From: Liquidambar formosana
Taxonomy: Eukaryota; Streptophyta; Magnoliopsida; Saxifragales; Altingiaceae
DNA length: 64,000 bases
Reading direction: 5' to 3'
NCBI GenBank assembly: GCA_039720395.1
Contig: CM077833.1
Coordinates: 17,049,133-17,113,132, forward strand
Made by a program: the position numbers and the translations under genes. Shown here piece by piece: positions 12,186 to 23,831 of the stretch (position 1 is its first letter; every line of letters begins with the position of its first letter). The notes beneath the pieces are model-generated. The model was not told the origin of the DNA. It worked only from the letters and a program-made list of their open reading frames with translations, and made no database searches.

Positions 12186-13480
12186 CCAACAGAGTTAGTC
12201 CCAATTCACAGCATCTAAAAAATTATGCATATAAAAATAAAAAAATCAAACATAAAAAAATCAAAAATCAAAATAAAAAATCAAACTGCATTATTCAAAA
12301 TGCTATGATTGAATTTACCATATCAGTTTGCAACACCCATATCCTTATCATTGCAATGTAGTTGCAAAAAGAGTCAGATATAGCTTTCTAGGCTGCATTT
12401 CCATCAATAACACAGTAATAAACTGCTCAGAGCCCAGTGCATGTATCATCATTCACTATGATCGAAGTTACCACAAAACAACCAATGCTAAAATATTATA
12501 ATGTAATAACTTCTCCATAAGGAACAGCAATCATAAGCGCATAATTTACACACTTACACTACTTACACAATGGGTAACAACAGTGACACACAAAATTGGG
12601 ATTCAGGCCATCAGCAACACCTCGATATAGGAGTAATGGACTAGAGATTTAGCTCATCCCAAGAATCACTAGAGCACCATCAAATTTCACCATGTCAACA
12701 TCCAAACAAGATAACGAAAACGACAAACATACAATGGGTAGAACTGATACTATCAACTATAAAGAAAATTAGCCTGATTAGACGAGTTTCAGCCATTCAA
12801 TTTCAAATGACACAGTCAAAACTCCTCCAATCAGCCTGACTTTTTTTTTTTTTTGTACTATTGTCTAACGCACGTAGGCTCATCAGATGGGCTGGTCCCG
12901 ATCGCTCTTGTAAAAACAAACGCGGCAAATTTCTAAAGTGTATTGAAAGTGAATGCAAAGAAAATGACTGGACACGAGCTGAATTCAACCCCCCTTAACA
13001 GTTGCCCTCAGATCTCATAGCTTCAAAGATCATCTACGGTTTAAAGCTCATGGCATTCATCAAAAGCCTCTACACACCGAGAAAAACTTATATGCAACTG
13101 TGATACGCGCACACACACACCCACACACACACACACACACACATACACACACACACACATATATATATATATACAGTCCTCATAATATCAGGTGGTAGTG
13201 GTGCGCAAAGACTGGTGATGAATAAAACCATGAAACCGCTCAACTCAGTGAGTTTTCCATCATCGGGCAAGCTAGGGACACGGTTGCTATACCACAAGCC
13301 ACGGCGCATGCTAGTGCAGCCAAAAACACACAAACCATACTGTAGAAGCAGAGGATGAATATACTCACAGATCGCCTGCAGCAGCAACGCCGCCGTAACG
13401 CAGTGGCAGCAAGCGGGGCGAAAATATGAGAGAGAGAGAGAGAGAGAGACTAGGGTTATGAAGATGCGGAGCAGAATAGC
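12186..13480. repeat. Tandem segmental duplication, unit 2
   Basis: Partner of 10096-11480. The offset is about 2.1 kb. The neighbouring blocks 11580-12180 and 14540-15200 are also copies of each other (shared 'tagctactaaata', 'tgctgagctagg' and 'tattgtttgcatttctcct' text), so at least two rounds of duplication built 10-15 kb. Confidence 0.7.
13014..13268 (-). ncRNA. C/D-box snoRNA-like repeat, copy 8 (type A)
   Basis: Minus strand: GCCC + GATGATGG (13257-13268), CTCACTGAG (D'-like), an inner stem of ATTCATCA with TGATGAAT, then AGATGATC and finally CTGA + GGGC (13014-13021). The loop holds (CA)n and (TA)n. It lies ~100 bases downstream of GTGAGTAT (splice-donor-like, near 13364) and ~180 bases downstream of a telo-box. 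Confidence 0.48.
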
Positions 13481-13570
13481 CTTTAATTACATGGTAGTAT
13501 CCGAAGTACCAGGGCTTGAATTACCATGGGCTTGTACCATAGTTGGGCACACATTTTTTAGGCCCACTGG
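13440..13570 (-). promoter_or_regulatory. Telo-box plus site II promoter-like module (minus strand)
   Basis: Minus-strand order: TGGGCC at 13561-13566, AACCCTAG at 13450-13457, a CT run, then a GC-rich 5' exon-like stretch ending near 13364 at GTGAGTAT. A second TGGGCC at 14004-14009 was originally only ~40 bases away; the MITE at 13588-13986 now separates them. Confidence 0.42.
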
Positions 13571-13587
13571 ATAGACCCATAATTATC

Positions 13588-13986
13588 GGGAACGGCTATT
13601 GCAACCCCCCATTCTTATAACTCCACCCCTTTCTTTTTAGTTTTTAAGATTTTATGAAAAATATAAAAGAATTTTGCAAAAACCAATTACTTAGTTTACT
13701 AGAAAACATCATTTTGAACAACTTTACAGAAGAAAGTTTTTCCAAAATCTATCGTTTAGGTAAACTTTTTGGCAAAAAATGAAATAAATGCTATAAATAG
13801 CTAAAAAGTATATTTAAACGATAGATTTAGGAAAAAATTTCTTCTACAAAATTGTTCAAAATAATGTTTTCTAGTAAAAATTACGACCGGTTTTCATAAA
13901 AACCTTTTATATTTTGCATAAAACCTTAAAAATCTAAAGGATGGGGGGTGGGGTGATAAGAATGGGGGGTTGCAATAGCCATTCCC
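13588..13986. mobile_element. Mutator-like (MULE) MITE, 399 bp
   Basis: A perfect 9-bp target duplication, ATAATTATC, flanks it (13579-13587 and 13987-13995). Long terminal inverted repeats of ~40 bp begin GGGAACGGCTATTGCAAC on one side and GGGAATGGCTATTGCAAC on the other. The interior is AT-rich and itself inverted. A 9-bp duplication with long inverted repeats fits Mutator-like elements. No ORF. Confidence 0.85.
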
Positions 13987-15230
13987 ATAATTATCTAATT
14001 TTAGGCCCAAGCAATCATTTTTTTTTGTTTTTTTTCCTGATATTCAAAGGTTCTGAGATAGTTACGCGCTTGATTAAAATCCTTTGGGTACATGCACTCC
14101 TCCACATCCAATTCAAGATTTCTCAAAATATTCTTAAATTTTTTTGTTTTTTTTGGGATTATAATCAGGGACTTCATTTTTGTTCATCAATTGATTTGTC
14201 AAATAGTAAGTAAAACTTGGTCATGTCAGTCTTATGAAATACCAGTGGATCTTGTGAATCCATGACTTAAGAATAAGGTGCACAAATTAAGTCCATGGAT
14301 CCTGACCCTTTTTTCTAAATTTTTTTCTTGAGGTTTTTTTTTTTTTGTTGTAACATGGACAAACAAACACATATATACACATAACACACCATAATATAAG
14401 ACTAAACCCAAGCATCCACTCCAAAAGGGCCTCCTGAATTTCTTTAAATAAATAAATAAATAAATAAAAAGGTGTGCATCCAAAATGTGTATTGTACTTC
14501 CATCTCCGAAGTGGTCTACTGGTCTTCATCTAGTGGTAGCTACTAAATAGTCTCGGCCACGAAACAATATGACCTTCAAATAGTGAGATGATACTTAAAA
14601 ATTGCCTCAAAAAGAATCCATGAATCAAATGTCCCAATCTATGTAATGGTGCACTTCATGTTGATTTTCGGGCTTGGATAATTAATTATCATAGTTTTGA
14701 ACCTCATATCCAAGTTGCAACTGTAATGAATCTCTATGCTGAGCTAGGAATACTTCAACTTCAAAGCTCAAGCCCAATTTAAACCCAAAAGATTTTTATT
14801 AAAAAAAAAAAAAAAAAGGGTGTAGTCAACTAGAAGTTGCAAGCTAATGGCATGACAATTTAGTAATATGCTTCTCACTTGATGAGTAACTAAGTGATCT
14901 CTGATTCAAGTTTATGGAAGAAACATTAATACCCATTTGTTAATATTCGAGGGTTAAGGATAAGTGTAGATTTATCGATTGTCAAAAACAAAAAGAAAAA
15001 AAAAAATGTAAGTTACGGAGTAATACTTGAGCATGTCATACAAATTGCTTAGCACATCATGATCACTACGTTGGAATTAATCAATAAGCTTGACATTGAC
15101 CTACAAGCTTGGCACATCATTATTCTAACTATTTTTGCTTCATTTCCATATATTTTGATATTCATAAGTATTGTTTGCATTTCTCCTTGCAAGATAACTC
15201 GGCCTAAGTTATCAATTTTCTAATCATTTA

Positions 15231-15537
15231 AGGCATGTTTGGTCGTCGAATTTGAAATTAAACAATTCAATAAATTTTACATAGGGATTAAAAGTATAAA
15301 TCTATCACTTTGAATTAGAATATTTTAAAATATTGTATTTATCACTATAATTGATGTTATAGAATCAATGTTAAGAAATTCATGAAATACCACCACTATT
15401 TTGATTTACCACCATAATTTGTGATGAGAACTATCATTTTCTTGAATTTGTTATTTCAAAATGATAAAGTGTGCCTTTCAATACTATATAAAAAATTTTG
15501 AATCATTTAATTTCGAATTGGACAATCAAATAGGCCC
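15231..15537. mobile_element. PIF/Harbinger (Tourist-like) MITE, 307 bp
   Basis: TTA flanks at 15228-15230 and 15538-15540. The ends AGGCATGTTTGGTCGTCGAA and GGGCCTATTTGATTGTCCAA form an imperfect inverted repeat. Same family as 55760-56060. Confidence 0.65.
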
Positions 15538-15540
15538 TTA

Positions 15541-16819
15541 TTGATTATTATGCTTCACAGCTTCGAATTAGGCCTTCATGCGCCATAGATACATTGCACT
15601 TGCACTAAACCTTTAGCTCAACACTAACAAATGTTCTTTGATTAAACAACACCCCATTCCATGTTCTTCTCATCATCCCCAATATGAAAATAAATGGCAA
15701 CCGGCCTTGCACAGTAATTAATTCACGCATATCAGAGTTAATCGAAACAAAACTGAACTAGTTGGAAAATATGGCATTAATTTGGTGACCAACTTCATTC
15801 TCAACTTCTAGAAGATTTACAGAAGGCTACAAGGAAGGCTTTTTCTTCAAGCACATCTTCTTAAATGGTAACTTAATTTGCAAAACATTTTCTAGAGCCT
15901 CTTGTTAAGCAAGAGGTATTGGGTTCAACTCGATCTCACCACTTCCTCTCAAGGCCATTCTCTTAGATTTTGTCATAAAATTTACTAATGTATGTGAGAT
16001 GGGAGAACTGTATGTGTCTAGGAGGATTTGTTGAGTGCAAAGCATTTGGAAGTACATATTATATTGCATGTGACATAGTGCATGGAGCTGAACAAATTGC
16101 AATATATATTTAGAACAAAGAATAAGTCTTCAGTACGTGTAACTGTCGTACAATCCCATGGTATCATGAGCCAATTAATGGGAATGAGGCAAAATGGGAT
16201 CGTGGAACAAAAAGTAGTTTGATAATCACACTTCATTCCACTCTCATTGTTTCGTAATACCACGTCAGCCATACATATGACAAAAACTTATATATATATA
16301 TATATATAAGTTTTTCTCGTAGAACAAGGGGCGGACCCGGCCGTACCCTCATCAAAGGAAACCGAAGAAACAGCAATCCAAAACTAGTGCGGATAATTTA
16401 ACTTTTTGGCACTTTCAAACCAACGATCATTTGATGTACAACAAATTCATTTTCTCTTCTTGGTGATCACTTTCTTTGGTATGATCACCTGTCTCTTGAC
16501 AGTTTATTTTGTCGGTTCTTCATGTGAACGAATTCGATGTACGTTTGAAAGATCGTCACCTTCCTATCACTTGAAAACAGAGGTAGCACCATCTCTGCTG
16601 GGGTGCTCAGTGCTCACTTTACAGTTCCAAAATCTTTTATGCATGTTTTATACTTTAAATTCTTACACCGTCATTTTAAAATCCACAGTGCTAGCGTTAT
16701 CTCCTGAAAAGTAGCACTAGTGGCCACCATGTGAGTACAATTGCAATCCATTCTTCTATACCCTATTGATCTTATTTACTTGGCTTTAATCTTTCAATTT
16801 TAGTGCTCCACCACCACCA

Positions 16820-16851
<32 letters not shown>

Positions 16852-17584
16852 ATATATATGCATGCGCATTAGATGGCAGTACGGGTCTGACTCTTTTGGC
16901 TATATTCTGAGGTTTGGTCGGTAAGATTCACCTTTTTGGGCAGTAAACTACCTGGAAGTGGCCTGTCCATACAAACAGAAGGTGGGTTCATATATGCTCA
17001 ATGATCTCTTAGGGATTCTCGGGAGATTCATGCTCTCTATTTATTTATATGGCACCATTACATATCCTGTGGTGTACCATGTTTCAATTTAGATTCTATC
17101 ATAATAATAATAATAATAAAGGAGTGTTAGTCTTTCAAAGTGAAATTATTTGGGTTTTTATAAGTACAATATTCAAAATCTATGATGATTTTTAATTCAT
17201 TAAAGATTATTTTAATTTAAATATGTAAAGAAATCTTAGCCCCCCATTCATAACCGGAATCCTTCAAGAGCAGGTGATCCCAAGTTTCCAATCCCACCTT
17301 TACCTCTTCCCCATTGTTTTGGCCATGCATGCATATATATGCACATAGCCAAGGATCTCCTTCGATTCATCTTCTTAAACGTGGATGACTATTTCCCCCT
17401 TTTTTCTCTTGTCAACTGGAATCAAGTCTGCTCTATATATGGTATCAGTTACCACTAGGCTAAGACAACTATGGTAGTTTGAGTGAAGTCTGACTGTGTG
17501 AGAAGTTTCCATTCGATTAATTTTATGCCTATAAACTACACTCATATGCTTGTGCCATTTGTGCGCACTAGTGTGAGTTTATAT

Positions 17585-17631
<47 letters not shown>

Positions 17632-18890
17632 TCATCCTCTTTCACCCTCTAATGGAAACAGTTGTCCTCAGTCCGTCTAGTCTACACAGAGCGTTGGCAT
17701 AACTTTATCCCTCCATGAAAAGCTAATAAACTCTTCTTTTGAATGCAGCTTGGCAGTACTTCAGCTAGTATGCCAAGCAGTGCTCACTACTCAAAGTCTG
17801 TCATGGGGCTCAATGGGTCTCAGCCTCGATCTACTGCAACTACCACAGCGTGTTTGACGATCCAAGCGCGTCTGTCTGTTGGTGTCGCCGTTGTAAATAT
17901 TGGTCCGCGTTTTTCATATTTGCTGCATCTTGAAATTGTTTGGTCTACTTGGCTTGATTAGGTGAGTGCTGAATTTCTTTTCAAATGCTTGATATATGCA
18001 TGGCTGTGTATTTGGCAAGTAAAATTAAGTTGGTCTTTGAGGGCTCCTTTTAGTTCGAACTATGTTTGAATTTTGTTGTACATAAAGTTGATTGAATAGA
18101 AGTTCATGTATGATGTTGTTTTGTTTATCTAAGGATCGAAAAGGGAGTGGATACATGGAGCCGTGTATTTGGCAAGTAAAATTTCACTACCGTTTGCTAG
18201 CTAGGTTTCCTCTTCTTGGAGGGGCTTGATGTATTGTCGTTCAGTATAAATGCAAGGGTATTTGAGTAATTCAGTTTATATAAACATTTTGGTTAGCTAT
18301 ATATGTGATTGTGATGGGATGTAGCCACTTGTGTTGTGGGAAAAAAGACCATTGACCTCTTTTCTGTATTTGGGCATGGCTTCCAACCCAAAACATGAAA
18401 CATGCTTAGGCAATATTCTGATGAAAACACGTCCTAACATGTCAATATTTCTATTAATCGTTGACCCCTTTATCTTCAACTTGCGACTCTTTTGAGCAGA
18501 CATGGTTCATGGCTTTTCCTGGCCTCCTATTGTGACCAACAGCAAGCGCCCACTCCGCCCATAGGAGTTTGGTTTGAATACTCGTAATTGACTTGAAGGT
18601 GTGGAGAAAATGGATCTACTCTGCCGAACTTCGTGACCCACTCTATGGCCCATGATTCACATTGGTCTCCCCAAGCTCTTTGCACTGAAAAGGAAAGTCA
18701 CTACTTGGATTTGGACGAAAGAGAATGCCTAGTATATGAAATGAAACACATCATGGGACCTCAGTAGCACCCAAATCTCTAGCCCACAACAACCTCCAAG
18801 ACCGCACCATGTGATGGATCCGAATCTTACTGATTATTATATATATCTTTAAGGATAACAATATCTTACAAGTCACCACTTTAGAGGTAC
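15541..18890. other. Gene-poor stretch, nothing firmly recognised
   Basis: A B-box-like GGTTCAACTC at 15922-15931 may belong to a SINE remnant. Several microsatellites are present (CT near 16820, AG near 17590). An open frame at 17743-17961 follows an AG acceptor-like site and looks compositionally more gene-like than its surroundings, but it has no recognisable domain. I cannot support a gene here. Confidence 0.5.
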
Positions 18891-18904
18891 ATTTGAAAGC
18901 AAGA

Positions 18905-19390
18905 AGAATCGAATCTGAATCTGGGACTTCGCCTTTTACAAGTGGGGGAGAAGTGAGAAATGAGTAATCTGGCGGATCAATCATCTTCTCCAGGTAAGAG
19001 GGGGAATAATACCAGTTGGCCTCCAAACTACAAAGCAATCGATAACTATTTTATACATAAACATGGCATTGACACAACAAAATTTAATACTCATCAGACG
19101 ATACGATGTGTGAGGGCATAGAAGGGGGGGTCAATCATCTTCTGGGACTTCGCCTTTTACTATAAAGCAAGATGAAATCGAATCTGAATCTGGGACTTCG
19201 CCTTTTACAAGTGGGGGAGAAGTGAGAAATAAGTAATCTGGCGGATCAATCATCTTCTTCAGGTAAGAGGGGGAATAATACCAGTTGGCCTCCAAACTAT
19301 AAAGCAATCGATAACTATTTTATACATAAACATGGCATTGACACGACAAAATTTAATACTCATCAGGACGATACGATGTGTGAGGGCAAA
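18905..19390. repeat. Direct tandem duplication, ~267-bp unit
   Basis: Two near-identical copies (about 18905-19120 and 19172-19390) share 'tctgggacttcgccttttac', 'aagtgggggagaagtgagaa' and 'catggcattgaca'. Only a handful of bases differ, so the duplication is recent. Confidence 0.85.
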
Positions 19391-20023
19391 GAAGGGGGGG
19401 TCCCCCAAATCCTGCTGTCATGTCGACATGGGATAATCCATAAGTGTTCCCATGCAAGGCGGAATCCATGGCTGAACAAGCCCTAAAAAACGGTGGCCGA
19501 AAAAAGGGGTGAAGAGACTTACAATGAGACAACATGAGGGCATAAACAGCCCACCTTGTGTTCCATATAAAGCTACCCTCATGGCCAGCTATAACAGTCA
19601 ACCACAAAATTCAACAGGCAACCAGCCTGTAAGGGGATGGGCTCCTACCAGAACTTGAAACTCATAACCAATGCTGAATACAAAACAAACACCTTTCAAG
19701 TCTAAAATTGTTCCTTTAAAAGCATATAAAAGAAAATAAAGTTTTAACAGACATTGACAAATGGTACCATTCGAAGCAAACTAACCCAAATAACAAATAA
19801 GAAAAATGAAAAGAAGAGAAACGAAAACAAAGAAAAAAGAAGAAAAAGAAAACATCCCCCTGCCTCCAATGTGCAATTGTTTCTGCACTCTTCAGTCCAC
19901 AATGAGTTAGTTATACAGTGGATGCATACAACACCATCCTATGCGCGACTCTAGAAAACAAAAGCCATTACCTACTACAAATTCTATCTCTTACCATAGT
20001 ATCATTTTGTTTGTCTACTTCTT

Positions 20024-21776
20024 CTATTCACATGCCAATTTGGTGTCGAAGCTGCTCAGACAGATGGCAAAAGCCTGAAATGCAGATAGAGGATATCGAT
20101 AATCCATGGTAAACATATCCTTGCCAACCTTACCAAACTGCAGAATGATCTTGTCATGCTCAGGTGGTGCCGGCTGCGATGGCGTTGGTGCACCAGCAGC
20201 AGGCTGTGTGGCGGCAATAAGCTGAAAATTTTTGACAGAGGCAACAGTTACCCTTCCTCGGAAATTAAGGCACCAACACTGCAACTGCTCGTGCCACCTT
20301 GGCGCCTTGTTCCGAAGAATCAATGGTCTCTCCTTACCCTCATCTTCCTCATCGCGTGGCCCAACAATGTCTGAGAACCGGGAACTGCTGAACTCAGTTG
20401 AGGTGTCAATTGATTTTGAGAAGGAGATGCTCCGGAATGAGTCCTCAAGGGAGCGAGGGACTAGCTCAGGGTGGCCTGGGACAGTGCCACCAGGCTCAAG
20501 GGATGAAGCAGGGATTGAGTACATGGTGCAGTGCATCCTGCGTGGGCCTCTGGTTCCCAGCACATTCAGCTCATATGTGACCTGGGCAATGTTGTAGCTG
20601 CCAGTGGGGACTTTTGGAGAAACTTTTTTCGAGTAGAACCGACGGCTAGTACGGCCAGGTGGGGACAGATTGGCACCATTGTAGGGTGGCTGTGTGTCAT
20701 AAATAATGAATTTTGTGCCTAGGAAATTTGACCTGGAACAAGGAAATTTTTTGCATTTCAATCAAAATTATGGGACAAAGATACAGTTATTTAATTTACA
20801 ATGAACATAGACTAAAAAGTACACACATATATATATATATATATATATAAATGAAGATTACTTGCACAATAAAAGTAGGAGACAAATCATCTTTACCAAA
20901 TACAGTCCTCTCTCTCATAAACAAATAATAGTCTGGGCAAGAACATGCCATTTCATTGGGGAAAAGATCAAGAATAAGCAATTACTGTTTTCAATTAATG
21001 AAGATCATCATTCCATATCCTCAAAAATCCAAAATGAAGATCAGTCAGGAAACATGTCCACCACCAAAATGAAGATGTTTATGAGTGGCAAGATGAGGGA
21101 AAAAAAAAAAAAAAAAAAAAGAAAGAACAATAATAAAGGTATTCACGAGCATCTAAAGGTCGCAGAAATTCAGTACAAAATAGGAGTAAGTCACCCAAAG
21201 GTCACATACAATGATTGTAGACCACTTAACTGCACCAGTAAGGACTGATTTGGTTCAAGTTAGAGGACAACAAAAAGAGAAAGGCTGAAGAAACTGAAGG
21301 TTCGAGCTATGACAAAAGGACAATGGAATATGATTTGACAGAAGATATAGCCCAAGATAGAGCTGACCAGTGAAAACTGGTCTGTGAGGCCAACCACAAG
21401 TAAATGGGTCAAGGCTTCTTAGAGTGAGTAGTCCATCTGTGAAATTATTATGTTGCTAATAAATATCACCGGACATATAACTATTGAAAAAATAACTATA
21501 TCAAAGCCTCATACAACACCAAATCCTCACTAAATTTTCATTTTTTTTCTTAAATTGGAATTTATATAAACACTACAACAAATCTAGCATACTCCATCTA
21601 CAATAAAAGAATATTATTGAATTTCTTCAACAAAATCCTTAAAAAGACACATTAGCTATATATAAAATAAATATATATTAAACATGATCAAATTCATACA
21701 TAGAATACATTATCAGAGCTATGAAAGAAATAGAATAGAGGAAAAAACACCACCCTAAGCCCCACCCCCACGGGGT

Positions 21777-21809
<33 letters not shown>

Positions 21810-23788
21810 GGGGGGGGGGGGGGGGAGGCGCCATTAACGAAGAGATTGAAAAGGCCATCTAATAGATGAGGATCCCTCAAATGCATTCTACAAGTTTAGG
21901 GGATTAAATTCCAACTTCTACCTCTTTATACAGTCCAAATTTTTTTTTATGAAAAATAAAATGTTTTCCAAGTTCCTAAGCTGGGGTATACCTCCTTTCT
22001 ACATGTCACTCATAAGGGGGATTCATCAAATTGTGCCATATTTAAGTATTTTGCAACAAAAGGTAAAAGGTAATAGTAATGATAATTAAAAAATTGGGAA
22101 GACAAACTGTTACCTTAATTTCCCAATGTAAGTGCTGCTTGATCTTGATATGTTATCTGCATCCATGGAGATCACATACTCCGTGCAAGTAGTTCTCCGG
22201 TTCCGTTTTGCAGAAAGAAGAAACTTCCCATTTTCAACAAGCAAAGCTGCCAAAGAAAAGCATTGAATTACACTAGATTTCCAACTAAAATGTTAACAGC
22301 AATGCCAATAAGGAAACACATCAACTACAATACAAATTTATTCAAAAAATTCAACAGCAAAGTCACAATACTCCTATTCATTATAGAAAAAAGGCTACTA
22401 TGACGGGCTCCCTCATGGGTGTATTAACGAGCTCTCACACTATTTCAGAGGAAATTGCAGAGATCTCAAGACAAGCGCTCCAATGCTAGATAGAATTACA
22501 TACAAAATTTCAACAAAAATTCCACGCGGTATGCTCACGTGCCAATCAAAGTTAGGTATTCTCTCTCATTCAATGCTATAGGACCAAAATTTTCTTTCAA
22601 AATGGACAGGCGCATGTGGGCTCATTTGAACATATTTTTGACTGAATTTTTACTAGTAGGATGACTTCAATATAATAAATTTGATTATGTGGCGCATTCA
22701 TTGCAGTACACGTCAAAAAATAGTTTTAAAATGGGAGACATCAAGGGAAGAGGGATAAGGTTTTCCCTCAGTCCCTCTTAGCAGCCTTATTCTTCATTAT
22801 ATTAGCTTTATGAAATCATGATTAAGTTTTAGAGTTGCTTGCAGAAAATGTTAATAAATCAAATAAAAGCAAGGGAAAAAAGGGTAAATTGAGATTTTTT
22901 GAAAACAACAATAGTGACAATACAACCCTACTGTGAAGCAAATTGCAGAGAAGGTTAGACTGAGAAAAACACTCAAGTAAGCAATTTGCATGCATGGGAG
23001 CAGTTCTTAAATACCAGGGAGCACACAAAGATCAGGAAGCCAATTGCAAAGCAAATATAGCCGAAAGATCAGGAAGCCAATTGCAAAGCAAATACAGCTG
23101 AAGCTAACATTCAGGTAAATAATTTGCAAGCCTAGGGAAGGACTTCAAACCGCTGAAGTACAAAAGAGATATCCACAAAGTGGGCCAGATGGCAACGAAC
23201 TCAACCCCAGCTGGCCAGTATAGCCATTACAACTCACTTAGTTTACAAAATCAGTATACTAGGAGGTTTTTTTCATAGATTTTTGAACCAATGTACATCA
23301 ATTTATATTTACCAAACATATTTTCAGATGATTTAAATCAAATTAATATCTGCTTAGCCACAAATCTCAGCTTTTCAAGCATCCTGAACTATTGCTTCCG
23401 GGAAAATCTAAATTTAAGATTTTCATAGGCCATGGCACCGCATCCTAGCCATTAAAATCAGGAGTAAATATTGTATGTCAACAGACTCTTAAAAGTACTG
23501 CAATATTTTTTGGAAGAAATCACAACAGAGAATTAAATGTCACCAGATGTTGTCAGTATGTCACACAACATCACACATAAAATCTATTTCAAACTTTAAT
23601 GAGGTCTCGTATATTTTCGATTAAGCATTCCCTGTGAGATGGAATTTCTATGTTATGACAAGTTTCAGGTGGCTTACATTTGTACAATAGATCATACATC
23701 TAGACCAGAAGGTACGTTCACGCAGAGAGAGAGAAAGGCAAGCACATCCGACATGTATTAACGCACCAATTCAGGTTCCGACAAAAAC

Positions 23789-23831
<43 letters not shown>

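Noticed and set aside
4807..13268. The eight repeats as ordinary MITEs
   Set aside because: Not fully excluded, but the outer ends are not inverted repeats beyond 4 bp, no target duplication is visible, and the inner stem shows a paired change.
20156..20722. Plus-strand frames of 60-121 residues
   Set aside because: Antisense shadows of the last TULP exon.
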